Shown here one piece after another: positions 44,159 through 57,208 of a stretch of 64,000 nucleotides of DNA (positions are counted from its first letter, which is position 1; each line of letters begins with the position of its first letter). This stretch comes from Symsagittifera roscoffensis (taxonomy: Eukaryota; Xenacoelomorpha; Acoela; Convolutidae): assembly GCF_963678635.1 (NCBI RefSeq), contig NC_087064.1:75602213-75666212 (forward strand), written 5' to 3'. A model generated the notes under the pieces. That model was not told where the DNA came from and did no database searches. It was given only the letters and a program-made list of their open reading frames with translations. Position numbers and translations under genes: made by a program.

Positions 44159-46059
44159 TTAATGATCACCCATCTCGCTAACTTCAAGGACTTCCTGCAG
44201 GATATCCACAGAGTTGCGGGCCTTGCCCCAGCTCTCTTGCTCCAGCAACCTCTGTTTGCAGCAGGGCAGTAGATCCACTTTTATTTTCTGATCCCTATTC
44301 CTGCAGAAGCTGTTATGCAAACAATGGCTCACATTTCGCTCTTGGTCAGCTTGTAAGAACTCTTTCTTCTCCTTTTTGATGGCGCAAGACATTCCAGTTA
44401 CTCATGTCACCGCTGTAGTCACAGCGTTCCTATGTGTTAGGAATACTCTCTCATAGGTCCCCGGCCCAAAATTTAGCTGGAAAGGTTGATAGGCTTCCGT
44501 TTTTTGGGACAAATGACGCTTCGCGCGTTCATACACCCATGATGTCATCACCGCGCGGAACCAAGGCATCAATCTTGTCTTCCATGTTCTTCCTATCGCT
44601 TCCGATATTCTCAGAACTTATCAGGAAGTCTTGAATAAATCCAGTTTCTTACTGAGACTCAGTTGCTTTGGAGTTGGCACAGCCATCTCCTGTTCAGTCG
44701 TTCCTGCGTTGGTTTCCAGGCAAGACAACTCATCGCCAGCATGGCGCTGACCACTAATATGGTCACGTTCTGAGTTTGATCAGGCAATCCTGTGGAGAAT
44801 AATTCTCCAGTATCCCAAACCAAAACTAGGTTCGCTCTCTTGGGGTACCAAAACGTCTGCACCAGGCAGTGACACGGGTACTCCCCATGAGTCAACAGTG
44901 AATCGTTCGACATCGTCCCACTCAATTTCTTCTTCTGAAACTCACTGATAATTCCATCACCCAACTTCACAAAATATTCTCCCACTATCTCTTCTAGTTC
45001 ATCCCTAGACCTCTCTGGGACTGCCCGAAGGATCTTCGCCAACAGATCATGAGATTTCTCAGACATACTCGACAATCGTACGCACTTAGGCACCGAAAAA
45101 GCTGGTCAATCAAACGATGCTGCATTCTAGCGTCTACCACCACCAGTTGCGTCGGGTATTTGCTGTTGCAGTATGGTGCTGCACTGGATCCCACCAGGTA
45201 TTTTGAGCCCGCTGTTTTTTGATATACCTCGCAATGCTTCAAGTTCATTTCATTTTCAGGAGCCTCTCGATAGCTTCCAATTTTCTGCTCAGTCTGCAAT
45301 GACCCCGGAAACACTTCTATTTATGTGCTCTCTCGAGAAGTTCAAGTGACTCTACGGAGCTTGTCGTACTATAGAATCCCAAGGCAGTTACCAGATTCAC
45401 ATCAGTAACTCCGTGGCAGTCAGCAAACAATTTTATCTCACTTTTGTCCGACATACTCAATCTTCCATACAGTTTGGCTAGTTGGCAGTGCTGTTCAGCC
45501 AAAGTTTCCAGCCAGTGGCCCACTCCACACACGTGCCCGACCAGTCCACCACTGACGGCCAGGCAGGTGCCTGTTTTCATCCAATCACTCGGGAGATGTC
45601 TCTCTGATGGCCCATGGGCGACTTCTCCCTCTGCTTCTCCATATCCAAGCCCAGCAAGTGGTGAATCACTGCCAAACCAAGCAGGCTCTCATCTTCGTTC
45701 TCTTCTAGCTCAACATGAGTGGTAGGATCCCATATCAGACCCCCGTTCGGATTAGGGCACCACAAAGGTTTCATGAGTTCCCGCTTCGTCACTAGGATGG
45801 TCTTCAGTGGACCGTCTCAGGAAACGCACTCAAAACTTACTTGCCCTTCCAACTTGGGAACCGAGGGTTCGACTACTCATTCCTCCAGAATTTTTCCCAA
45901 CTGCAGCTGTTCAGACGTTATCATCCCCAATTCCCGCACTCTCTGCAGCAGGAAATTGAGGATTATCGCTCGCTCGAATTCGAAGTACGGGTCCCTCGCT
46001 TCTTCATTGACGAATGGATTATAGGCCATTCCCGAGACACCTGACACATATTGGAAGGA
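44159..46059 (-). pseudogene. Module 2 C-terminal domains, element C unit 3
   Basis: The most complete unit. It retains the segment VNLVTALGFYSTTSSVESLELLE that units 1 and 2 have lost and that matches VNLATTLGFFSRMCSLQSLERLE in element A. It also keeps HGEYPCHCLVQT and TILVVSAMLAM. The second Cys of the four-Cys pattern is Gly here. Confidence 0.7.
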
Positions 46060-46689
46060 CTTCTGCTACCCTATTGTTGTTTTCTATAATCAACTTACAA
46101 ATCGTATTAAAAATTGAAATTTATCTACGTCACCTCAACTCACTGCGTGTCACAAATGGCATCGTACTACATTTCACTACCTTCTAACATTTTCACAAGA
46201 TTTGCACTATGAGGAGTGTCCTAGATAAAAAAAAAGTTTCTGACTACTTACGTCGTTTTGTCATAAAATTTCCTCTCGCTCTTGCTGATATAAAAAATTT
46301 TGGGACATAGCACGGCCACGCACCCGCTAAAATTAACTTAGCGTCACTCACAAAGTGTAATCGTTCATTTATACTGTTGCCCTCAATATTAAAATTAAGA
46401 AACTCTGTGGCTAGGAAAGGTAATGAGGTACCCTCTCCTCGAGCGAGCGTACCCAAACCCTACCGGTTCGCCACAAAGTGAAAATGCCTCCTAAACAGGT
46501 GAAAAATTTCAGTCCGGTTCAAAAAAGTAAATATACTCACCTAAGGCCTATATAAATAAATAACATCAACTAAAATTTTCATAACAATTGAACAATTTGT
46601 AAGAATAACAAGGTCTGGTTTGACCAAACATCATCAAAACAAAACGTTTGAAAGTCTTAATAATCACTCTTGGTGGATTAGTTCAAGTT

Positions 46690-48223
46690 TTAACACACTA
46701 CAACAATTAAGTTTTTCATTTCTCTCCGCTTACACTCCGTGCCTCCTTTGGTGGTGCAAGACATCCCAGCTACTCTTGTCACCGCTGTAGTCACAGCGTT
46801 CCTATGTAATAGGAATACCCTCTCATAGGTCCCCGGTCCTATATCTAGCTGGAAAGGTTGATAGGCTTCCGTTTTTTGTGCCATATGACTTTTCGCGCGT
46901 TCATACACCCATGCTGTCATCACTGCGCGGAACCAAGGCATCACTCTTTGTCTTGCTCATATTCTTCCTATCGCTTTCGGTATTCTCAGAACTTAACAGG
47001 TAGTCTTGAACACTTCCAGTTTCTTACTGAGACTCATTTGCTCTGGAGTTGGCACGGCCATCTCCTGTTCAGTCGTTCCTGCGTTGGCTTCCAGCTACCT
47101 CACCGCCAGCACGGCGCTGAACATTCATATCGTCACGTTCTGAGTTTGATCAGGCAATCCCATGGAGAATAATTCTCCAATATCCCCAACCAATACTAGG
47201 TTCGCTCTCTTGGGGTACCAAAACGTCTGCACCTGGCAACGACACGGGTACTCCCCATGAGTCAACAGGAAATCGTTCGACATCGTCCCACTCGCTTTCT
47301 TCTTCTGAAACTCACTGATAGTTCCATCACCCAACTTCGCAAAAACTTCTTCCACTATCTCTTCTAGTTCATCCCTAGACCCCTCCGGGGCTGCCCGAAG
47401 GATCTTCACCAATAGCTCATAAGATTTCTCAGACATACTCGACAATCTTACGCACTTAGGCACCGAAAAGAGCTGGTCAATCAACCGATGCTGCACTCTA
47501 GCGTCCACCATCGCCAGGTTCGTCGGGTGTTTGCTGTTGCAGTATGGTGGTGCACTGGATCCGACCAGGTATTTCGAGCCCACTGTCTTGTGATATCCCT
47601 CGCTATGCTTGACATACTTGACAAAATTTCTGAGCAGTGACCCAAATGTGTTGAGTGGGTCACGCTCCAAAATTTCTGAGCAGTGACCCACTCCACACAC
47701 GTGCCCGACCAGTCCACAACTGGCGGCCCGGCAGGTGCCTGTTTTCATCCAAACACTTGGGAGATTTCCCTCTGATGGCCCGTGGGCGACTTCTCTCTCT
47801 GGTTCTCCATATCCAAGGCCAGCAAGTGGTGAATCACTGCCAAACCAAGCAGGCTCTCATCTTCATTCTCTTCTAGCTCAACATAAGTGGTAAGATCCCA
47901 TATCAGACCCGCGTTCGGATTAGGGCACCACAAAGGTTTCATGAGTTCCCACTTCGTCACTAGGATGGCCTTCAGTGGACCGTCTAAGGAAACGCACTCA
48001 AAACTTACTTGCCTTCAAACTTGGGAATCGAGGGTTCGACCACTCATTCCTTCAGAATTTTTCCCAACTGCAGTTGTTCAAACGTTATCATCCCCAATTC
48101 CCGCACTCTCTCCACACAGAAATTGAGCATTATTGCTTGCTCGAGCTCGAAGTACGAGTCCCTCGCTTCTTTATTGACGAATGGTTTATAGGCCATTCCC
48201 GGGACACCTGAAACGTATTGGAA
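46690..48223 (-). pseudogene. Module 2 C-terminal domains, element C unit 4
   Basis: The shortest unit. It lacks most of the LHNSFC tail and has a short duplication near 47633-47690. It is the only unit in which VDARVQHRLIDQLF reads without a break into PKCVRLSSMS (complement 47748-47125, 207 residues). It therefore shows the original frame at the point where A and the other units are shifted. Confidence 0.7.
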
Positions 48224-48567
48224 GGACTTCTGCTACCCTAATGTTGTTTTCATAATCAACTTACAAATCGTATTAGAAATTGAAATTTATCTACGTCACC
48301 TCAACTCACTGCGTGCCACAAATGGCATCGTACTACATTTCACTGCCTTCTAACATTTTCACAAGATTTCAGACTCCGAACTCTCTCCACCAACTCCCTC
48401 GTGACTGTCAATTCTTTGTTGGAGCACCTTCTGACTTCCTCCAACCTCCGGTAGCCTTCAAGGTCGTTTAACTTCTTTGTCGGGATCCGCAGTTGCATAT
48501 CCTGGTAGAGTTCAACATGGCGCTCAACAAGACTTCATCACGCTTTTCGACATCTGTCTGATTGCTT

Positions 48568-49840
48568 TCATTCACCTTCTTCTAGCACCGGAGTGGGGAT
48601 ATGATCCACCACGATTTTCACTAAGCAAAGTGCATCGCGTCTTTTCCTTTCCATCGAGGAAGCGTCCCTGGCGATCAGCACTTTTAAAGCTCCCATCAGT
48701 TCTACCTGCTGTTCTCGTCTGCTGCTGGCCTTCGTCTCGATGGTGGCTTCGTACTCCCATTTTCTCATCCCAATAAGACACCACACAAATCTGACTTGTA
48801 AATCGGTACTGACACAGGGCTTGGTGATGTACGCCATTAACGATGAAGGTTTAGGCATTGTCTCATCGAAATATTTCTGGAGGGCCGTCTTCCAAGAAAT
48901 TTTGTTCAGAAGTTCCAAGCCATTCTCATTCGCTCTCGATGACGTCACGGTGCCATCTTCTTTCCTCTTTAGGTTTGAACGCGTCATCAAATCCTTCAAT
49001 TATTATGCATGGCTTGCTTGTCGTGCCAGGCCATTGGGTGTTCTCTCAATAATTCCTCGCCTTCAACATCTCCATATAGCCACCAGCAGGACCGCGCATG
49101 TGAACTGATTCGGGCACAAATTGAGACCGTACTTGACCACGTCGAGCTGTCCCTCCAACTTTATCTTTGCCATGTTCGTACGTGACGGTGTATAGTCTTC
49201 CAACCCGCCGGATCCGCATTGGCTGATGACCTCCAACTCCATTCTGGTGTCAGCCAAGGTCCTCATGCTCTTCTCTGCTTTTGAAGGCGTGGAAATCAGT
49301 CCCCATTGGTGCCATTGGTGCCAGCAACATTGGTGGCACCTGGTTCTTTTTCTCCGTGCCTTCGTGCATGACACTGTCCCCTTGTCCAACTTCGTTTGGA
49401 CGGGACACCTTCGCTAGCGACATCACTAATGTTGCGACCTTCGACTTCACAGCCTTCGAGTTGGTTACTGTATCGTTCACTCTATTCTTCAGTTTTCTCA
49501 CCATAGAATTATACTTCCTCAGCCCTTTTCTGGCTCTTTTATTGGGTTGAGCTCCCATAAACAGACTCTCTTCGGCGTTTTCATCCGTGACTGAATCAGT
49601 CCGACCGTCATATTCAGTGAATTCCATCATTTTTTCTATCACTTCTCGCATGATTGGCTGATTCAATCCCACTGTCATCACGGACTGAGTGCCGTATCTC
49701 CAGATTAAGACCCAAGTACTCTCCATAAGGGCTACACGTGTCCACGTCTCATCGGTTTTCCTCTCCAGCTCGCTCTGGTAACGTTCCCAATCTTCTATGG
49801 GCAACGTTCTCAGAAACGCCACTCGCAACGATTCATCCAT
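48568..49840 (-). pseudogene. Module 2 central domain C-terminal half, element C
   Basis: Contains AFLRTLPIEDWERYQSELERK, which matches AFLGTLDADAWRKFLSDFNRE of element A, then a basic linker. In shifted frames follows LLNKISWKTALQKYFDETM...VRFVWCLIGM, which matches the segment ending in FAWSLLGIELE of A. Several stops and frameshifts are present. Confidence 0.65.
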
Positions 49841-49941
49841 CCTCCGCCTTCACCCAGGGATCTAGATTACACGTGAGACAAGCTAGCCGGGGGCTCCATG
49901 GCGGGAGACTTAAGCGATGATTGTGTCATCAGTACTGGCAT

Positions 49942-50848
49942 CTAATTAGCCCCACCATCTTCCACTTCATTGAAGTCATACTCCAGGAGATCTCTCTCCA
50001 GGGCACCCAGGTCGAACTCGCTCATTTTGTCGCTTTTATCCTCCATGGGATCGTCCTCTTCCTGGTTTTTTTTTCGCGTCTTCTTTCTTTCCTCCATCGT
50101 CTGGCTTAGGTCCTGGCCCAGAGGGGCCTTGGCGCATATCAACTCCTGAATCCGGCCGAGCCGGTATTGTCAGGTGACCTGCTTGGTAGAACACCTGGTT
50201 ATTTATGACAATTTCCGTGGGTTCCTCACCATGCGGCGCCACTTCTTCTGTCGTTAGATAGACGCCTCATCTTGACTCCTTTGCCACTTCCAGAATCACT
50301 ACTGTCTCTCGTCTAGGCCATTTCAGTCTAGAGTTGTCGTCCGCTGGAGTGTACACGTCGTTCCAGTGGCCTGCAGACACCTCTGGTTTCCTCGACGGAA
50401 TGGCCTTGATCAGCTTTCTGCTCCATACATCCGGGAAGGTAAGTTCATAGGTAAGTAGCGCTGCAGCATTCCAATTGATGAAGCGTGGCCTCATTCCCTC
50501 GCTCCATTTGAGCATTCTCTCCTCTACATCCTGCGTAGCTCCAAATCTAGGTGACAAGACTGGACCAGTCACTCCCAGTAACATACTCCGGATGCGCGGA
50601 TACAGGGGGCACCTCTCCGGCAGCGGATTTGAACCCCCCAATCATGTATCCTGATTTTCCTTCACATGAGCATAGGTATCCGGCCAAGCCGAGATTTTCA
50701 CTGCGTCTTTCGTACCCTTGATGATTGGTCGTAGGTTCCAGAGTTTAGGGTTGAATTGGACGTTCAAAAGATTCTCGCCGTCCATCCGACTTTTAAATTG
50801 TTGTTCAGATCCATCAACACCCAGCCAGGCTCCGCTATTCTTCGATCG
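49942..50848 (-). pseudogene. Module 2 central domain N-terminal half, element C
   Basis: Follows the conserved TGA at 50849-50851. It includes NPKLWNLRPI, then LLGVTGPVLSPRFGA and INWNAAALLTYEL, matched in A by KFWNLNPL, LGMNSSLVVPSLFARA and IGYTAAIYFHTSY. It then enters a charged linker (EEDDPMEDKSDKMSEFDL). Confidence 0.65.
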
Positions 50849-51710
50849 TCAGTCTTTCAACTCCTTTTCTTCCATCCAGTTCAGCACGGAGCAATCCACC
50901 AAGGACATGAGGTTAACGTACAGTACTGAGTGTCTATACAACTCCACCTGCACGACCGGGAACACCTGCGTCACTACAAGCCCGCACACCACGGTAACGA
51001 TTTCTCTCAATCCGAAGATCAGAACCAGCGTGTCGACCCACATCATTAGGGCCAAGTCGGTCAACAGGGGCATTTTGAGATGCCAGTCGCCACCCACCTT
51101 TCCCCGGTCAGACTTCTATTCTGCTGTAGTAGGTACTGAAGAAGCAAAGTCTTCCAATCCTTCAGTTTACGGTAGGAGGCTGTCTCTAATTGGGCATCAA
51201 ACTCTCTCCTCGATCCTTGCAGCTGTTCGTGGTATCTCAGCAACACAAATAAGTCTCCCAAACAACCATAGGCCATTACAATCAGTGTGAGCAGACCATC
51301 CAGTTGGTGATCAGCCAGTTCCTGACGTCCGAAGCTCTCGTGTCGAAGGCCACGTACAGTGCCAGCACAAGGCCAAAGGATAATTTCCTGATATCTCTCA
51401 CCAAGTTGGCTACTAGGTTCCTCGGGGCCCTCGGATAGCAGCTGCTGATGAACGCGGATGACCACCTCACGCGCATTCCCGCGAGAATTGCATCAGACCT
51501 TTCGTATTCGGCATTCGTTGCCAGCACGTCCGCCTGTGACCGGTCCAGGGACATCGTGTTTACCTCCTGCATCAGCTGGAACATCGCCGCGCCTGCCTGC
51601 TCTCTCGCGTGTAGTCTGTTCTTCAGATATTGGTTGATCTCTCTCACCACTGCTGGGGCACTATCAAAGGCGTCTTGTCCCAAGGTACACAGCCGTGGCG
51701 ACAGATACAA
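50849..51710 (-). pseudogene. Module 2 helical domain, element C
   Basis: Homologue of 13203-14234 in A, in three frames: LVLALYVAF, then LDGLLTLIVMAYG...LLLQYLLQQNRSLTGE, then MPLLTDLALMM...YRHSV...VLNWMEEKELKD. Its closing TGA sits at the same place as the TAG at 14232 in element A. Confidence 0.7.
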
Positions 51711-51783
51711 CCAAAGGTTGGTGTGAGGTTTTGTCCTCAGGATATAGCCTTAAGGTCTTCTTCTGATGAGAGGGTGTTCCTTC

Positions 51784-52350
51784 TCACAAGGTTCCCCCTT
51801 CCTCCCTCACATAATCTGTCTGCCAAAACCATAAATTGTTTGCTAGGCGCTGCACTAACCGGTGCTCATCACCCACTTCTGGCCTCATTTTCAACATCCG
51901 GCCAAAGTTGGAAAGTTCAAGTTCCAACCCCTCATCCAACACAACACGCGTCGCGCTATGATCCTTAAATCCATGGATTGCGCTCAAGATGTCCTGCCCT
52001 AGCGCAGGGAGTTCTGATCGGAAGGAATAGCAAAAGTTGGGATCTACTAGAAACTTTCCTTTGTAGTTTGGTGGGGCTCTTTCTCTCACCTGATGACGGG
52101 CGACCGTCAATTACCTCCTGTTTCGTGGTCCCATGGTGTTATATCTGGGCAAACCCTCCAGATCTACCAGTCTCAGAGTAGTTGCGGAACTGAATTGTTC
52201 CTCTTCGGCCAAACTCCAATCTACCCCGGCTATTCGGTATAACCCGGATACCGTAGGATCGTGCCCATTGCGCATTTTCTTCGCGTCGGCATGACACGTC
52301 AGCGTCATCGTGTTCATTTTGATCGCCATGTCTGCTTTATATTGCCCCAC
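51784..52350 (-). pseudogene. Module 2 segment with second SGNH-like domain deleted, element C
   Basis: Starts with a linker matching A around LEGLPRYNTMGPRN, then jumps directly to FRSELPALGQDILSAIHGF and VVLDEGLELELSNFGRMLK...LWFWQ, which match the C-terminus of the 11643-13199 piece. The second SGNH-like domain of A has no counterpart here. At the LWF motif, C keeps TGG where A has a TGA stop. Confidence 0.65.
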
Positions 52351-52468
52351 GGGCTGGGGTCCGATCTATTCCATAACAACTCACTGACTCTGCTGGTATC
52401 AATAATCGCTGCAGATCTGCTTGCGAGTTCTTTTGAGCCAATGGCGCCCTTTTAGGTTAGCTTAGGTT

Positions 52469-53091
52469 TTAGGTTGGTCGTACTTCGGCTTGCATGTCTT
52501 CTATCTTCGTTTGAAATGCGTCGTTTATCCACTGTATGCCTTGTTGGGTATTGAAGTGTATCCCATTCCTCATTAAGGCACTATGGTCTACCATTCTCAG
52601 CGCATTCTCGACGTCCATCAACCGGAGTTCGTTGGTATTAGCTGCAGTCAGGTTCCTGATCATCGTATTCCACTGAGTAGCATTCCCATTCATGAAGTCG
52701 GCTATCGGTAAGCCGGCGTCTGGGTTGACAGGGATGGTATCCTTGGTCTATACTTCTCCGTCAACTCGTTGAGGAGACAGATCAACAATGATTCCCACTT
52801 CGCCTCAGGGGTAACGGGATTTCTTGAAACGTCGTTAGTCCCTATTATCAAGGTTAGGATGTCCACCCGATCTTTCTGTAGTTCCATCATCTTGATCACT
52901 TGAGCCACTGAGGCTCCGCCAAAGGAGATTACAGCGGTCTGTCCCACTACGAGGATATCTTTCAGATCCCTCACCAAGCTATCTCCTATAATCAGGCGTT
53001 GGCTACCAGTTGGCACCGGTTTACGGATCGTCGCCGGGTTCCAGGTCATGCCATTCAGGCAGGCCCTCGGGTGTTCTGCGGCAACCTGCAC
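52469..53091 (-). pseudogene. Module 2 SGNH-hydrolase-like domain, element C
   Basis: Block I IIGDS, a block II Gly in SFGGASVAQ, block III IIGTND, and block V NGIHFNTQQGIQWIND. The Ser, Asn and His are present, but the Asp of block V is Asn in this copy, so hydrolase activity would be doubtful. A frameshift near 52695 separates blocks III and V. It is the homologue of 11250-11760 in A. Confidence 0.75.
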
Positions 53092-53242
53092 GAAGGTTCA
53101 TTGGGTGTTGAGATTCTTTCGGATGTCGATCACTCGCGACCTCACTTTGGCCCCACTCGGTACCGGACCGGCCGGTTCTTTGGGATTTCTTGTCATTTCT
53201 CTCCTGATGGGTGACTGGCCTGCACGCGGAGAAGGAACGATC

Positions 53243-54109
53243 CTACCTAAACTTCTGTCCCATGCTCGGTGTATCTCCTGCATCGTAGCTTTGGCCACCT
53301 GCTGGAGCTTCTCCTGAAACTGAGGGATCAGGTATCGTATTTCTCGCGTATTTCTTGCTCATTCGTCGCGGGGCTGTCACCTCACTCGGTCTGTAAAGCT
53401 CTTGAGCCTTAGCCTTGCTCGTCGTATCGGGGCTCATCATCGCCAGGACATCTGGTGACAACTTGCTCACTCTTGCATTGTAGAGCTCCTTCAGGTGCTT
53501 TATCTCCTCCTCCTTGAAAGCGATCTAAATTTCGTCATACTTTCTCTTTCATTTGTCACGATCTTCCGCTTTCTATATGTATTCATCAAACTTAGCGCAC
53601 AATTTTTCCCAGTCTTTGTCCCTTTTTTCGAGAGTTTCACTGGTTTCTGCCGTCTGTATTTCAATCTAATACATTCTCACTTTCTTTGATGGTTGAGATG
53701 CACTTGGTGAGTTCACAGAAAGCGAGGGGGCCGGCCTATCGCGTGTTTTTTTTCGATCAGAAGAGAGGCTGTGCTGAGGAAATGAAAATCCCTCATTAAG
53801 GATGGTACTGCATCGACATCTCTCACGAGCCAATTCATGCCTAGACATCTCTCCGTGTCTCCATCCTATGAGTCGATTTCTGCTCCACTCGGCGGTACCA
53901 GACTCGCCGAATGCCAGCCTTAACACTTCTTCTGTGGGGCGAACCCCACTGCCTTCTCTTCCCAACTCATTAAGGAGTGCAAAGGTGAACATCGCCAGCT
54001 CCGGGTCTTCCAATCAAAAATTACAATCAATCAACCGTTGATACACCTTGTCCAGAGTTGTTCCTAGGCTGGCTGAGATAAAACCCATTAAGTCGTTAGT
54101 GTCGCTCAT
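53243..54109 (-). pseudogene. Module 2 N-terminus and coiled coil, element C
   Basis: Starts at ATG 54109-54107 with MSDTNDLMGFIS and DKVYQRL, then a TGA at 54016-54014, then an open 115-residue stretch that includes EWSRNRLIGW. A Lys/Glu-rich coiled-coil region with three stops follows (about 53665-53470), then a Ser/Pro-rich linker. The order is as in element A. Confidence 0.65.
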
Positions 54110-54549
54110 GCATTCTCGTGTAGGTTTCGTCTCTTCGATTTCAGTGTAGATTCAAAAAACAATGTATGATCAATTACGATCTTAGATACAAGTCGCAATT
54201 TAGAACCATCACGAGCTATTTCATCTCCACAATAAAACGTCATTCATATCTTTTAAAAACAGTCAATTGAAATTCTCTTTTTGTTCTTAGTTTAAAAGCT
54301 AGCACCAAGGTGGATCGCCCACCGGCGATCTTGTCAAATGTAATATAATTGAACGCTGTCACCTTTCACATCTGGAATAGTCCAGTCCACAATAACATAA
54401 TAATCACAAAATCATAACCACACAAAAATTACAAATTATCAATAGTATACAACAACACTACTATACAAAAACCTGATACCCGATAATTATCCTAAAACCT
54501 AATCCTAATGCTTAAAAAAGAAAGCTCATAAAAAATATTAGCACTAAAT
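54110..54549 (-). other. Spacer between macro-like domain and module 2, element C
   Basis: About 440 AT-rich bases with no gene. On the minus strand an acceptor-like CTATTCCAG lies near 54371-54380. The size and position match the spacer at 9602-10028 in element A. Confidence 0.5.
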
Positions 54550-55491
54550 ACAGTTCTTAACATATGCTCAGGTAGTACTTCTATGTCCGTTTCCAAAAAC
54601 ATTACATGTACTAGGGCATAGAGCTCTCTCGGATGCAATTTTCCCCTATTGGGATCAAAGAGCGGCAAGGAGAGCGAGTCCCTCCTCTCTCAACTAGGAA
54701 GTCCTCGAGTCAAATTAGAGCCAGCACAAAAATCTCGGGGCTCACGTGTTGTCTGTCAGTGGCCTTAGTTACCCAGAAACACATTTATTTTACTGGTATC
54801 TGTGATGCAACAGGGGCAGCGCTATCATCCCTCCCACACCAGGCCTCTGTTTCCACAAACACTCGATATACTTGTACTCTCTCTTAAACTCGGCCTCTAG
54901 TGCTGTTTTAAAACTTGTATCCGCGGTTATCGCTATAGCACACGTACGTTCCCTGAGTATGAAATTACTGTCTTTGACAATGATGTTGTTTGAGTAGTGA
55001 TTCGGTAGATCAAAATATGATTCAAAAATTTGTCCGAAAAGCGGTTTCTTAGCATTTCTGCCCTCCGTTTCCAGTTCTCCTGTTTCCCCTGCCGATTTTA
55101 TTTTGTTGATCATAATGTTTTCGGTGTGGGTGAGTCCTACCCCCACTCCCCGGACAAAAGTATCCATCGACGTCCCCGTCGATCGCCCAGAATCGAGTAG
55201 ATCGAGATTGGATTCGGGAACACGTAGTGGTCCATCTGGAGCAACCCAGTTGGATACGGTGTTGTCGTGTCTGATGTGTTTGATGCTGGTCTGATCGACA
55301 CGCCGAATTGTCAGGATTTTCTCCTTGGGATCTGCAGGTAGATCATTGAGCCATTCGAGCACTCGTAAGTTTGTCAACTCTTTCTCATGCATCTGTTCCG
55401 CCTCAGGTTCGACTTCCACTTCCGGTTTTGAGCGATCGTTGATCCAGTCCTTGTCTGTGCCGTTAATCAAGTCGATCTCCTGTGACACCAC
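54550..55491 (-). pseudogene. Post-integrase linker and macro-like domain, element C
   Basis: The linker keeps the conserved TGTSMDTFVRGVGVGLTHTEN. The macro-like part runs from about 54975: NFILRERTCAIAITADTSFKTALEAEFKREY, then RPGVGG, then after a frameshift a VTK motif, DPNRGKLHPRELYAL and LETDIEV. The Lys of VTK aligns with an Arg in A, at the place where I recall the catalytic Lys of TARG1. Confidence 0.75.
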
Positions 55492-55929
55492 TGTTTCGTC
55501 CAGACCAATATCGAGTCCGCCATGTCGCTAAAAACAATCCTGTCTACGACAAAGTCTTCACAATACGTATTGTATTTCTTTTTATCCTTTCCCCTCTTGC
55601 CCTGGCGCGTCTTCATGGAGAAAGGACAGTCAGGTTCTACTCCATTATCAACTTCGATCTGCTGTGTGAAGTCCCATTATTCTTCGGCATATGGCAGAGT
55701 TTCATCATCAACCTCCATTGGCTCGGTTAACTCCAGATCAAGTGGTATATCACAGTCATCTATCACCTCCTTCCGTAGCAAGCCGGGTCAACTATCAAGT
55801 AATCCTCATCATGCATGTCAGAGGGATTTTACCAGTCCTCCGACGAGGCATTGTGCGGTTTGATATTCTCGTAAAAAGCTGCTCATCCGGTGCTCAACTG
55901 ATAAAAACGACCACCCTGGTGCACTTCAG

Positions 55930-57069
55930 TTATTCGAATTGGACCACGCCATTTTTCACCAACGTTTTGGATCCCTTTGGAAGAATAACTTCCTGGAACA
56001 CCCAGACATAGTCCCCAACTGAGTAGGCTTTTGCATCAGCGGTCCTCTTGTCAAACCTCTTTTTCTGCCTGACTTGAGCCTGCTGTGTGACCCTCTTGCA
56101 CACATCATTGAGTTCCTGCTGCCTCCTAATCACATCACGCACGTACGTTTGCGGTGCTGTTCTCCTTCCTTCGTACTCAGGATAGAAGAACTTTAATGGG
56201 AGGGCTTTCTCGTGGCCTGTTAACATCATGTGCGGGCTTATTCCCGTGGTGGAGTGTTCCGTGTTTTTGTAAGCGCCCATTACCTGCGGCAAGTGCCTAT
56301 CCCAGTTGTCCATGTATCGTGAGCAATAGACCCTCAACATGGAAACTAGTGTGCAATTTCGACTATTTGCGGCCTGTGCCATTTGCGACCTCTTCATTAT
56401 CAACTTCGATTACCAGCACTTGGTTATAACCCGCGGCCGTCAGGCATATTTTTTGATGATCTACTTGTACCACCTCATTGAATCCTGACGACTCTATCGA
56501 TTATAGGGGAAATCTCAATTTCCTGGGATCCTTCGCTTTGTGAGATCTCCGACGAATGCTTTGTCATTGTCTGACTGGAACGTGATCGGGCAGCCGTGTC
56601 TTGCTATCCAAAAATTTATCAAAAGATCACACATCTCCCCGGCTGATGCTGTCATGCAGTGATCTGCCTCTGCGTATTTCGTGAAATGATCAATCATTAC
56701 CAGCACTTGGTTATAGCCCGCGGCCGTCAGGCATATTTTCTGATGATCTACTTGTACCACTTCATTGAATCCTGCGACTCTGTCGATTATAGGGGAAATC
56801 TCAACTTCCTGGGATCCTTCGCTTGCTGACATGACAAGCATGCAGAAATCTATTTCTCACTGGCCCTCTTCAAGCCAGGCCATTCAAATTGCTTCTCTAT
56901 CCGGTAATACACTTTTATCCATGCCTTGATGGCCCATCTGATCGTGTGAACGGAACAGTAATTCAGTTTGATACATTTGTGGTAGCACTATCGATTTGTA
57001 TTCCAAAAGATCTTTGTCTTCTTTTTTGCGCTTGCAGGCTCCAATACCGTCTTTGTTCAAGTATAACAA
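55930..57069 (-). pseudogene. Integrase, element C
   Basis: Has HDQMGHQG of the zinc motif, the first catalytic Asp (VQVDHQK) and the second (FQSDN). The region with the third acidic residue is missing: the frame jumps to AQAANSRNCTLVSMLRVYCSRYM. A segment of about 115 bases (56690-56815) is repeated at about 56401-56525, between the second Asp and the C-terminal part. Not functional. Confidence 0.85.
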
Positions 57070-57208
57070 ATTTTTTGTCTTTTAAAAAAATTTGCTTTAG
57101 GATTTTGTTGCTATCTTCTTTTAAATCGCTTTTGTTAGGAGCTCCGTTTTCAATTCATCTCTTGAAATTGCTCGTCGTCGTATCGTTTTGCTGAGCCCTT
57201 AAAATATC

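Larger units (their letters stand above)
38423..48369 (-). repeat. Fourfold tandem array of module 2 C-terminus, element C
   Basis: Four direct units: about 38423-40947, 40948-43461, 43462-46077 and 46078-48244, of about 2.52, 2.51, 2.62 and 2.17 kb. A fifth partial copy of the unit-end sequence lies at 48245-48369. Each unit holds the Cys-rich and PCHC domains, the C-terminus, then about 600-700 bases of noncoding DNA. Units 1 and 2 are nearly identical and share a deletion of about 85 bases that unit 3 lacks; unit 4 has its own deletions. Confidence 0.92.

Noticed and set aside
48477-50109. Plus-strand open frames over module 2 of element C
   Set aside because: They are antisense shadows of minus-strand frames that match element A.
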